DNA from: DATAVB01 sp040414495
GTDB taxonomy: Bacteria > Actinomycetota > Actinomycetes > Mycobacteriales > QHCD01
Length of the DNA stretch: 37,195 bases
Reading direction: 5' to 3'
Assembly (NCBI GenBank): GCA_040414495.1
Contig: JBEDUI010000027.1
Span: 1 to 37,195, forward strand
The notes under the pieces were generated by a model. That model worked only from the letters and a program-made list of their open reading frames with translations. It ran no database searches and was not told the origin of the DNA. The first letter of the stretch is position 1. Each line of letters begins with the position of its first letter. Positions 1-7,563 of this stretch are shown here, piece after piece. Position numbers and translations under genes: made by a program.

Positions 1-374
1 ACGGGCAGGCGGTCATCGACCCGTTCGAAGAGGCGCGGGCGCTGGAATACGACGAGCGGCTGGCGTCCGGGCGGCGCGGCAATTTCACGCCGGCCGAACT
101 CCTAGCAGCCGCGACGGCGCACGCGAGCCTCGGCTGGCCCGACGCCGGCCGGATCGCGCCCGGAGCATTGGCCGACTTCGTCACGGTCGACCTGAGCGGG
201 CCGCGCCTGGCCGGGGCCGCCGATCCGCTCAGCGCCGCCGTTTTCGCCGCCACCGCGAGCGATGTGCGCCACGTCGTCGTCGGTGGCCGGGAAATCGTGC
301 GGGACGGCCACCACCTGCTGATCAACGACGTCGCTGGCGAGTTGGCGACCGCGATAGGCCGGATAGTGCCGTGA
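1..374 (+). CDS. hutF: Formimidoylglutamate deiminase, C-terminal part (5' end outside window)
   Basis: The window opens inside this gene; the reading frame begins at base 3 and ends at the TGA at 372-374. About 123 residues are visible, including a segment reading EYDERL, then RGNFTPAELL, then a stretch resembling the C-terminal beta-sandwich end of amidohydrolases (GALADFVTVDL). This fits the C-terminus of N-formimidoyl-L-glutamate iminohydrolase, which deiminates formiminoglutamate in the HutF branch of histidine degradation. The assignment leans on context, because hutI and hutH follow directly. The stop overlaps the GTG start of hutI (GTGA), which indicates translational coupling. The catalytic metal ligands lie upstream and cannot be checked here. 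Confidence 0.85.
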   Translation, partial: GQAVIDPFEEARALEYDERLASGRRGNFTPAELLAAATAHASLGWPDAGRIAPGALADFVTVDLSGPRLAGAADPLSAAVFAATASDVRHVVVGGREIVRDGHHLLINDVAGELATAIGRIVP

Positions 375-1528
375 GCGCGCTGGCCATCACCGGAATCGGC
401 GAACTCGTCACCCACGCCGAGGAATTCGGCACCATGGCCGACGCCGCGCTCGTCATCGACGGCGACCGCATCGCCTGGGTCGGCCCTGAGCAAGGCGTCC
501 CGGCGGCCGACCGACGCATCGACGCGGCCGGGCGGGCCGTGATCCCGGGCTTCGTCGACTCGCACACGCACCTGGTCTTCGCCGGCGACCGATCGGCCGA
601 ATTCGCCGCCCGTATGGCCGGAAAGCCTTACACTGCAGGCGGAATCCGTACCACCGTAGCCGCGACCCGGGCCGCCACCGACGCCCAACTGCAGTCCACT
701 CTGGACCGGCTGATGAACGAGGCGTTGGCCCAGGGCACGACCACGGTGGAATGTAAGAGCGGCTACGGGCTGACCGTCGCTGACGAGGCCCGGCTGCTGC
801 GCATCGCCGGTACCCGCACCGAGCAGACGACATTTCTCGGCGCCCATGTCGTACCCGAAGGCACCGACACCGAGTCCTATGTGGACCTCGTATGCGGACA
901 GATGCTGGAGGCGTGCGCACCGCTGGCCCGGTGGATCGACGTGTTCTGCGAGCGGGGCGCGTTCGACGCCGACGCGACCCGCAGAATCCTGCGGGCCGGG
1001 ACCGCCAAAGGCTTGGGCGCGCGGCTGCATGCCTGCCAGCTGCGACCCGGTCCGGCCGTGCAACTGGCGGTCGAATTCGACGCCGCGTCGGTCGACCATT
1101 GCACGCATTTAACGAAAGCCGATATCGACGCATTGTCCACATCGGACACAGTTGCCACCTTGCTGCCCGGGGTGGAATTCGCCACCCGGCAGCCGTACCC
1201 CGACGCACAAAAGTTACTCGACGCCGGGGCCACGGTCGCGCTCGCCACCGACTGCAATCCCGGTTCGTGCTACACCACGAGCATGCCGTTCTGCATCGCC
1301 CTGGCCGTACGGGAGTTGGGCATGACGCCGGCGCAGGCCTTATGGTCCGCGACCGCCGGCGGCGCCCGCGCCCTGCGGCTGGACGATGCCGGCGTACTGC
1401 GGCCGGGTTCGCGGGCCGACCTCGCGATCCTGGACGCGCCATCCGCACTGCACCTGGCCTACCGGCCCGGGGTGCCGTTGGTCGCCGCCGTTATCCGCGG
1501 TGGCACCGTTCACAAGGAGTTGCGATGA
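371..1528 (+). CDS. hutI: Imidazolonepropionase
   Basis: 385 residues, a normal length for HutI. The enzyme hydrolyses 4-imidazolone-5-propanoate to N-formimidoyl-L-glutamate, the third step of histidine degradation, in the cytoplasm. The amidohydrolase metal motif HTH is at residues 65-67 (FVDSHTHLVFAGDR). Other family motifs are GGIRTTV, ECKSGYGL, HACQL and ATDCNPGSCYTTSMPF near the C-terminus. The GTG start overlaps the hutF stop. The stop (TGA 1526-1528) overlaps the hutH ATG in an ATGA junction, and an AAGGAG Shine-Dalgarno for hutH (1514-1519) lies inside the end of this gene. Transcription is probably from a promoter upstream of the window. Confidence 0.95.
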   Translation: MSALAITGIGELVTHAEEFGTMADAALVIDGDRIAWVGPEQGVPAADRRIDAAGRAVIPGFVDSHTHLVFAGDRSAEFAARMAGKPYTAGGIRTTVAATRAATDAQLQSTLDRLMNEALAQGTTTVECKSGYGLTVADEARLLRIAGTRTEQTTFLGAHVVPEGTDTESYVDLVCGQMLEACAPLARWIDVFCERGAFDADATRRILRAGTAKGLGARLHACQLRPGPAVQLAVEFDAASVDHCTHLTKADIDALSTSDTVATLLPGVEFATRQPYPDAQKLLDAGATVALATDCNPGSCYTTSMPFCIALAVRELGMTPAQALWSATAGGARALRLDDAGVLRPGSRADLAILDAPSALHLAYRPGVPLVAAVIRGGTVHKELR

Positions 1529-3054
1529 ACACCGTCGTTCTCGGGCCCGACGGGCTGAGTGCCGCCGACGTGCTGGCGGTAGCCCGCGAGGCCGTCCCGG
1601 TCGAGCTGTCCACCGCCGCGCTCGATGCGATCGCCGCCAGCCGCGCCATTGTGGACGCGATCGACGAGAGCGACCGCGCTGTCTACGGCGTTTCCACCGG
1701 CTTCGGCGCGCTGGCGATGAGCCGAATTCCACGGTCTCGTCGGGCCGAGTTGCAGCACGCGTTGATCCGCTCGCACGCCGCCGGGGTCGGCGAGCCGGTG
1801 CCAGCCGAAGTGGTCCGCGCGATGCTGGTGCTGCGGGCCCGGTCGCTGGCCGCCGGTCGGTCCGGGGTGCGGCCGCAGGTGGTACGCGGGCTGGTCGATC
1901 TGCTGAACAGCGGGATTACGCCATGGGTGCCCGAGCACGGTTCGCTCGGCGCCAGCGGCGATCTGGCCCCGTTGGCGCACTGTGCGCTGGTGTTGCTGGG
2001 CGAGGGTTGGGTCCGGGCCGACGATGGCGCTCGGATCGATGGCGGTCGCGCGCTGGCGGCGGCCGGTCTGCGACCGCTGACGTTGGCCAGCAAGGAAGGG
2101 TTGGCCCTGATCAACGGCACCGACGGCATGCTCGGGATGCTGCTGCTGGCCTGCGCCGACGCCCGGCATCTGTGTGTGATGGCCGATATCACCGCGGCGC
2201 TGGCGATCGAGGCGATGCTGGGCAGCGACCGGCCGTTCGCGGCTGAACTGCACGAGATGCGCCCTCATCCGGGACAGCAACACAGCGCGGCGAATATCCG
2301 TACATTGCTGGCCGATTCGGCCGTCATGGATTCGCACCGGTACGACTTCGATCACGCCGTACAGGATGCGTATTCCATGCGGTGCGCACCACAGGTCGCC
2401 GGCGCGGCGCGGGATACGTTGGATTTCGCGGCGCAAATCGCGGACCGGGAATTGGTGTCCATTGTGGATAATCCGGTGGTGTTGCCGGACGGTCGGGTCG
2501 AGTCGACCGGCAATTTTCACGGCGCGCCGCTCGGATTCGCCGCCGATTTCCTGGCCATCGCGATGGCGGAAATCGGTTCGATCGCCGAACGCCGGGTCGA
2601 CCGGCTGCTGGATATCACCCGATCCCGCGGCCTGCCGGCGTTTCTGGCCCCGGACCCGGGTGTGAATTCCGGTCTGATGATCGCTCAGTACACCGCGGCC
2701 GGCATCATCGCCGAAAACCGCCGGCTGGCCGGACCGGCCTCAGTGGACTCGCTGCCGACGTCCGGAATGCAGGAGGACCACGTATCAATGGGGTGGTCGG
2801 CGGCGCTGAAACTGCGCCGGGTCCTGGACAACGTGGCGCACGTGCTGGCGGTCGAGCTGCTGGCGGCGACCCGGGCGTTGCAGCTGCGGGCGCCGCTCAC
2901 GCCGAGCCCGGCCGGCCGGATCGCCCTCGATGCGGTGGGGGAGCACGCCGGACCGGATGCCTTCCTCGCCCCGCAATTGGAAGCGACCCGCGCGCTGGTG
3001 GCCGGTCCGGCACTGCGCCGGGATATCGAGCTGGCGGTCGGTCCGATGGAATAG
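1525..3054 (+). CDS. hutH: Histidine ammonia-lyase
   Basis: 509 residues, a typical length. The enzyme deaminates L-histidine to trans-urocanate, the first step of histidine use, with the MIO electrophile formed autocatalytically from Ala-Ser-Gly. That triad is Ala143-Ser144-Gly145 in GSLGASGDLAPLAH. The VYGVSTGFG loop near residue 53 and QEDHVSMGW near the C-terminus also match the family. The ATG start is fixed by the AAGGAG at 1514-1519 and the ATGA overlap with hutI. The gene order hutF-hutI-hutH lacks hutU (urocanase), which is presumably upstream of the window. The TAG stop directly abuts the stop of the opposing membrane-protein gene, leaving no room for a separate terminator. Confidence 0.96.
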   Translation: MNTVVLGPDGLSAADVLAVAREAVPVELSTAALDAIAASRAIVDAIDESDRAVYGVSTGFGALAMSRIPRSRRAELQHALIRSHAAGVGEPVPAEVVRAMLVLRARSLAAGRSGVRPQVVRGLVDLLNSGITPWVPEHGSLGASGDLAPLAHCALVLLGEGWVRADDGARIDGGRALAAAGLRPLTLASKEGLALINGTDGMLGMLLLACADARHLCVMADITAALAIEAMLGSDRPFAAELHEMRPHPGQQHSAANIRTLLADSAVMDSHRYDFDHAVQDAYSMRCAPQVAGAARDTLDFAAQIADRELVSIVDNPVVLPDGRVESTGNFHGAPLGFAADFLAIAMAEIGSIAERRVDRLLDITRSRGLPAFLAPDPGVNSGLMIAQYTAAGIIAENRRLAGPASVDSLPTSGMQEDHVSMGWSAALKLRRVLDNVAHVLAVELLAATRALQLRAPLTPSPAGRIALDAVGEHAGPDAFLAPQLEATRALVAGPALRRDIELAVGPME

Positions 3055-3405
3055 TCAGGCCAGGATCCGGAACACCACCAGCAATACGGCCCAGGACAGG
3101 TACACCGAATACGGAACCAGCGCCCGGCCGCGCTGCCCGCGCTGCACCTGTCGACCCAGCACGAACAGGCACACCGCGGCGAAAATCGCGGCGCCAACGT
3201 AGCTGAACACGGCGACGGAGAAACCGAGGATCACGGTCCCGCTGCCGACCAGATCGATCGCGCCGAACAGATAGCCAGCGCGCCGCCCGAGCCCGGTCAA
3301 GCCGGTGAAGCGGTTGACCGACCGGGCCGCCAGCAGATGGATCGCCGCCGCCAGGAATTCGGCCAAAAGCAGGGTCGAGAAAAGGACGACCAGCACGAAA
3401 AGCAT
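3055..3405 (-). CDS. Small DoxX-like integral membrane protein
   Basis: 116 residues with about four hydrophobic segments (roughly residues 3-26, 44-64, 66-85 and 99-115). The pattern is that of small DoxX/DUF-type four-helix membrane proteins. Arg-rich loops (RRAGYLFG, RQVQRGQRGR) lie between the segments. I do not recognise a specific function. I chose the ATG at 3403-3405 because a longer upstream reading frame would run through the divergent ABC gene. A GGAGG sits 15 nt upstream, which is rather far, so the start is less certain than the frame. The gene is convergent with hutH (stops adjacent) and divergent from the ABC ATPase gene over about 150 bp. Confidence 0.7.
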   Translation of the reverse strand: MLFVLVVLFSTLLLAEFLAAAIHLLAARSVNRFTGLTGLGRRAGYLFGAIDLVGSGTVILGFSVAVFSYVGAAIFAAVCLFVLGRQVQRGQRGRALVPYSVYLSWAVLLVVFRILA

Positions 3406-3556
3406 GGTGCGCGGACAACTCCTCCCCGATGGCGCGTAGAGGGTACCGGGCCGGAGTGCACGCCCTAAGTCCTCCATCGGGGTAGGGCGCGCCCCACCCC
3501 GTATTGGCCGGCGCACGCCATCGTGCTGACCGGTGCTCGCGACGAGGCTCAAAGTC

Positions 3557-4306
3557 ATGCAGAGCACCGAGATCGCACCGCCGCGCACGTCCGTGTCGTT
3601 GACCGCGGTGAGCAAACAGTACGGGCGGGGCGGCGCGGCGGTGAACGCGTTGCGCGACGTCACGATCGAGTTCCCGCGCGGCACGTTCACCGCTGTCATG
3701 GGCGCCTCCGGGTCAGGCAAGAGCACGTTGATGCATTGCGCCGCCGGCCTGGATCGGCCCACCTCCGGCACGGTCCACCTGGCCGGCACCGACCTGACCG
3801 GGCTGCGTGAGGCCGCGTTGACCAAGCTGCGGCGCGAACGGGTCGGCTTCGTCTTCCAGGCGTTCAACCTGCTTCCGGCCCTGACCGTGATGCAGAACGT
3901 CACGTTGCCGCTGCGGTTGGCTTCCCGGCCGATCGACAAGGACTGGGCGCGCCAGATCCTGGCCACGGTCGGGCTCGATGGCATGGGCCGGCGGCGTCCG
4001 GCTCAGCTCTCCGGCGGGCAACAGCAGCGGGTGGCGATCGCCCGGGCGTTGGTGACCCGACCCGAACTCCTGGTCGCTGACGAACCGACCGGCGCGCTGG
4101 ATTCCCGTACCGGTAAGGAGGTTCTGGCGCTGCTGCGACGTTCGGTTGACCAGAGTGGACAGACCGTGCTGATGGTGACGCACGATCCCATGGCCGCCTC
4201 GTACGCCGATCAGGTCGTGTTTCTGGCCGATGGCCGGCTGGTCGGGTCGATGCCGCAGGCCGATCCGGGCCGGATCGCCGCAGCGATGGCCACGTTGGAG
4301 GCGTGA
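3557..4306 (+). CDS. ABC transporter ATP-binding protein (MacB/LolD type)
   Basis: 249 residues from the ATG at 3557; a GTG at 3533 in the same frame would add eight residues. Visible motifs are Walker A GASGSGKST (about 49-57), the Q-loop in FVFQAFNLLP, the signature LSGGQQQR (151-158), Walker B LLVADE with catalytic Glu176, and the H-loop in MVTHD. The ALRDVTIEF start and the DEPTGALDS D-loop are typical of ATPases that work with FtsX-type permeases (MacB, LolD and peptide-export or resistance systems). The stop overlaps the permease ATG in a TGATG junction, so the two proteins are very probably one complex. The substrate cannot be told from sequence; no two-component system is adjacent. 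Confidence 0.93.
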   Translation: MQSTEIAPPRTSVSLTAVSKQYGRGGAAVNALRDVTIEFPRGTFTAVMGASGSGKSTLMHCAAGLDRPTSGTVHLAGTDLTGLREAALTKLRRERVGFVFQAFNLLPALTVMQNVTLPLRLASRPIDKDWARQILATVGLDGMGRRRPAQLSGGQQQRVAIARALVTRPELLVADEPTGALDSRTGKEVLALLRRSVDQSGQTVLMVTHDPMAASYADQVVFLADGRLVGSMPQADPGRIAAAMATLEA

Positions 4307-6726
4307 TGTTCCGAATCGCGTTGGCCACCATGCGCAACCGGTGGACCGGCTTCATCGGTGCGTTTGTCGGTACGGCGTTGGCGGTCGCCATGGTCGTGTG
4401 CTGGGGGATTCTGCTGGATTCGGCGGCCCGCTCGCCGGTCCGCCCGCATCGGTACGCCGCCACTCCCGTTGTGGTGGCGGGGAATCAGACCCTGAATGTC
4501 CACTATGGACAAGGCGAGTCGTCGAGTGCGTTGCTGCCCGAGCGGGTACGGGTCAGTAGCGCTCTGGTGGCTCGGATCCAGCGGCTGCCGGAGGTCGCCC
4601 GGGTGGTGCCGGACATTTCGTTCCCGGTCAGCGTGAATGGCCACCAGGCCACGGCGCACAACTGGGCCGGACACCTCGTGGCCGGCCAACCGCCCCGAGC
4701 CGGCGAGGTGGTGCTCGGTACGTCCATCGCGGGCCGCTCGGCCATCGGCGGCACCATAGCGGTACGCGGCGCGACCGGCGTAAGCCAGCTGAAGGTCACC
4801 GGAATCACCAACGGCAGCGGGGTTTTCGTACCGGATCAGCAAGCGTCCACAATGGCCGGTGTACCGGGAAAGCTCGATGCGATCGGCGTTTTCCCCAAGC
4901 CGGGCGTAAACATCGACCGCCTGGCACACGCCGTAAAAGCGGTCGTCGGCAACGCCACCGTACTGTCCGGCGACGCCCGCGGTCGGGCCGAATTCCCCGA
5001 CCTCGTGCAGGCCAAAAGCGACCTGAGCGCGATTGCCGGCAGCATCGGCGGGGTCGCGGTGATGGTGGCGATCTTCGTGGTGGCCGGGACGCTGTCGGTC
5101 TCGGTACAGCAGCGTGGCCGCGAAATCGCCCTGCTGCGCGCGGTCGCGGCGACACCCCGGCAGATCCGGCGAATGGTGGCCGGCGAGGGCCTATTGGTCG
5201 CGGTGGTGGCGGCGTTGGCCGGCTGCCTGCCCGGCTGGCTGCTGGCCTCGATCGTGCATAACGCCTTGGTGCATAAGGGAATCGTGCCGGCCGGGCTCCG
5301 GCTCGAGGTGGGCTGGATTCCGTTCGTGGTGGCCGGCGGGTCGGCCGTTCTGGTGGTGCAGATCGCTGGCATCGCGGCCGGCCGGCGCGCGTCGAAGATC
5401 CGGCCGACGGCCGCGTTGGCCGAATCGACCGTGCAGCCGCGGCTGATCGGGGTGTTCCGGTTGCTGCTCGGGCTCGGCGCGTTGGCCGGGGCGGTCGCGC
5501 TGCTGTCGGTGTCGCTGTCGACCCAGGGCGATGACGCGGCCGGCGCCTCGGCCGGGGTCGTGATGATCCTGATGGTCGCGGTGGGCCTGCTCGGCCCGTT
5601 GGTGGCCTGGGTCGGGTCGACGTTGGCCGGTGTCCCGTTGCGGCGGATCAGCCGGATCGGTGGATTCCTCGCCGCCGTGCACGCGAAGGCCCGGTCCCGG
5701 CGGTTGGCCTCGGCGCTGACCCCGGTGGCGTTGACCGTCTCGTTGGCGTTCATCACGGTATTCCTGCAGGCCACCGTCACCCACGCGCAGGCCAAGCAGA
5801 GCAGCGACCGGTTGGTGGCCGACCGGGTGGTGACCGCCGGCGCGCCGGGCGTGCCAACCGCCGCGGTAAACCGGCTCAATCAACTGTCCGGTGTGGACAG
5901 TGCGGTCGGACTCCTGCCAACACAGATCGAGTACGGGCATGACCTGAACCCGTACGACGCCCAGGTCGCCACCGGCGGCCGGCTGGACCGGGTCCTCAGC
6001 CTCAACGGAGCGGTGTCGACAAATACGGTGGCGATCTCGACCGACCTGGCCCGTACCGCCCATGTCCACATTGGACAACGGCTGACGTTCCGGCTCGGCG
6101 ACGGCACCCCGGTCGACCCGAAGATCGCCGGGATCTACGCCAACCCGCTCGGTTTCGGCGACGTGCTGCTGCCGTGGTCGTTGGCGGCCGGGCACGTCGA
6201 CAATCCGGCCGCGGCGAGCGTGCTGGTGCGAGTCGCCCACGGAGCCAAGCCGAACCTGCGCGCCGCGTACCCGGGCCTGCAGGTCGCCGACCGCGCCGCA
6301 TACCAGCACCAGCAGGACCGCGACCAGGCCCTGAACACCTGGCTGAATTACCTGCTGCTCGGGGTGATCGTCGGTTACACCGCGGTGGCCGTTGCCAACA
6401 CGCTGGTGATGACGACGACCGAACGCCGCCGGGAATTCGCCCTGCTGCGGCTGATCGGCGCGACCTCCCGTCAGGTGCTACGGATGATGCGCTGGGAGGC
6501 GGCGCTGATAGCGCTCTTGGGCATCACGATCGGTACGGGCATTGGCTACGTGACGTTGGTGGGGTTCAGTCGGGCCCTGGGTCCGGGCACCACGCCGTAC
6601 GTGCCGCCGCTCAGCTTCGCGGTGCTGGCCGTCGGCGCCGCGGCCCTGGCCGTCACGGCGACATTGGTGCCGGCCCGACGCGCCATGCGGCACGCTCCGA
6701 TCGAAGCCGTAGGTATCCGGGAATGA
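4306..6726 (+). CDS. FtsX-type ABC transporter permease, two FtsX domains
   Basis: 806 residues. There is one helix near residues 15-38, then an extracytoplasmic region to about residue 240. A first FtsX-type block of three helices follows (about 245-355), then three further helices, a second extracytoplasmic region, and a last three-helix FtsX block ending EAVGIRE. That gives about ten membrane segments, the long-permease layout in which one polypeptide does the work of two. The repeated phrases REIALLRAVAATPRQIRRM and REFALLRLIGATSRQVLRM mark the two coupling regions, which contact the ATPase. The ATG at 4306 is preferred over the GTG at 4303 because a GGAGG lies at 4297-4301. The family exports peptides, lipids or drugs, or acts mechanically; the cargo here is unknown. 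Confidence 0.92.
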   Translation: MFRIALATMRNRWTGFIGAFVGTALAVAMVVCWGILLDSAARSPVRPHRYAATPVVVAGNQTLNVHYGQGESSSALLPERVRVSSALVARIQRLPEVARVVPDISFPVSVNGHQATAHNWAGHLVAGQPPRAGEVVLGTSIAGRSAIGGTIAVRGATGVSQLKVTGITNGSGVFVPDQQASTMAGVPGKLDAIGVFPKPGVNIDRLAHAVKAVVGNATVLSGDARGRAEFPDLVQAKSDLSAIAGSIGGVAVMVAIFVVAGTLSVSVQQRGREIALLRAVAATPRQIRRMVAGEGLLVAVVAALAGCLPGWLLASIVHNALVHKGIVPAGLRLEVGWIPFVVAGGSAVLVVQIAGIAAGRRASKIRPTAALAESTVQPRLIGVFRLLLGLGALAGAVALLSVSLSTQGDDAAGASAGVVMILMVAVGLLGPLVAWVGSTLAGVPLRRISRIGGFLAAVHAKARSRRLASALTPVALTVSLAFITVFLQATVTHAQAKQSSDRLVADRVVTAGAPGVPTAAVNRLNQLSGVDSAVGLLPTQIEYGHDLNPYDAQVATGGRLDRVLSLNGAVSTNTVAISTDLARTAHVHIGQRLTFRLGDGTPVDPKIAGIYANPLGFGDVLLPWSLAAGHVDNPAAASVLVRVAHGAKPNLRAAYPGLQVADRAAYQHQQDRDQALNTWLNYLLLGVIVGYTAVAVANTLVMTTTERRREFALLRLIGATSRQVLRMMRWEAALIALLGITIGTGIGYVTLVGFSRALGPGTTPYVPPLSFAVLAVGAAALAVTATLVPARRAMRHAPIEAVGIRE

Positions 6727-6807
6727 CCAGATAAACCCGGCCAGCCCGACAGCGGGGATTGCCGGCGTGTTCCCCTACCGGTCACCCCGCGGACCGGCCC
6801 GGGTCCC

Positions 6808-6819
6808 TACCATGGCGCT
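6808..6819 (+). promoter_or_regulatory. -10 box of a probable leaderless promoter for the HAD/GH65 pair
   Basis: TACCAT at 6808-6813 is followed by exactly 6 nt and then the GTG start at 6820. No Shine-Dalgarno is present and no convincing -35 is seen in the GC-rich upstream DNA. This spacing would place the transcription start at or next to the GTG. The same layout recurs at other genes in the window. Confidence 0.55.
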
Positions 6820-7563
6820 GTGCTGGGACTTCCCGATGGCATCACAACGTGTCTGTTCGACCTCGACGGTGTGTTGACGCAAACCGCCAAGGTGCACGCC
6901 GCTGCGTGGAAGGAGATGTTCGACGAGTACCTGCGCCAGCGCGCGCAACGTACCGGCGAACCCTTCGTCCCGTTCGATCCCAAGGACGACTACGACACCT
7001 ATGTCGACGGCAAGCCGCGCGCCGACGGCACCCGGTCGTTCCTGCAGTCGCGCGGCATCAACCTGCCGGAAGGGACACCGGACGACGCGCCGAGCACCGA
7101 GACCGTCAACGGGCTGGGCAACCGGAAGAACGAACTCGTACTCGGGCTGATCAAGACCCAGGGCGTCGAGCCGTACGAGGGATCGGTGCGGTACGTCAAG
7201 GCCGCGCGCGCCGCCGGGCTGCACCGCGCCGTTGTCTCTTCCAGCGCCAACTGCCGCGACGTACTGGAAGCGGCCGGCATCATCGATCTGTTCGAGACGA
7301 TCATCGACGGTATCGTGGCGCGTCGCGACCACCTGAACGGCAAGCCCGCGCCCGATACGTTCCTGGCCGGGGCGAAGGCGTTGGGCGTGCCGGCCGAAAA
7401 GGCGGTCGTGTTCGAGGACGCGTTGGCCGGCGTCCAGGCTGGCCGGGCCGGCAACTTCGGCTACGTGGTAGGCGTTGATCGAGTGGGCCAGGCCGCGGCG
7501 CTGCGCGAGCACGGCGCCGATATTGTCGTCACCGATCTTGATCAGCTCATCGAGGAGTCATGA
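6820..7563 (+). CDS. HAD-superfamily beta-phosphoglucomutase-like protein
   Basis: 247 residues. The HAD nucleophile motif FDLDGVLTQT (Asp about residue 14, acid/base Asp two residues later) starts the protein. Motif II is VVSSSANC, the lysine is in NGKPAPDTF, and the acidic motif is VVFEDALAGVQAG. These fit the beta-phosphoglucomutase subgroup, which converts beta-glucose-1-phosphate to glucose-6-phosphate. A cap segment with KDDYDTYVDGKPR is typical of the actinobacterial forms found beside GH65 enzymes (for example the Rv3400/Rv3401 pair of M. tuberculosis). The stop overlaps the ATG of the GH65 gene (ATGA), so the enzyme should receive the beta-glucose-1-phosphate that partner makes. A phosphatase role is the main alternative. 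Confidence 0.88.
   Translation: MLGLPDGITTCLFDLDGVLTQTAKVHAAAWKEMFDEYLRQRAQRTGEPFVPFDPKDDYDTYVDGKPRADGTRSFLQSRGINLPEGTPDDAPSTETVNGLGNRKNELVLGLIKTQGVEPYEGSVRYVKAARAAGLHRAVVSSSANCRDVLEAAGIIDLFETIIDGIVARRDHLNGKPAPDTFLAGAKALGVPAEKAVVFEDALAGVQAGRAGNFGYVVGVDRVGQAAALREHGADIVVTDLDQLIEES

Noticed and set aside
892..1524. Long upstream extension of hutH as a 720-codon protein
   Set aside because: The added part is an Arg-rich shadow of hutI; the ATGA overlap, AAGGAG and family length all fix the start at 1525.
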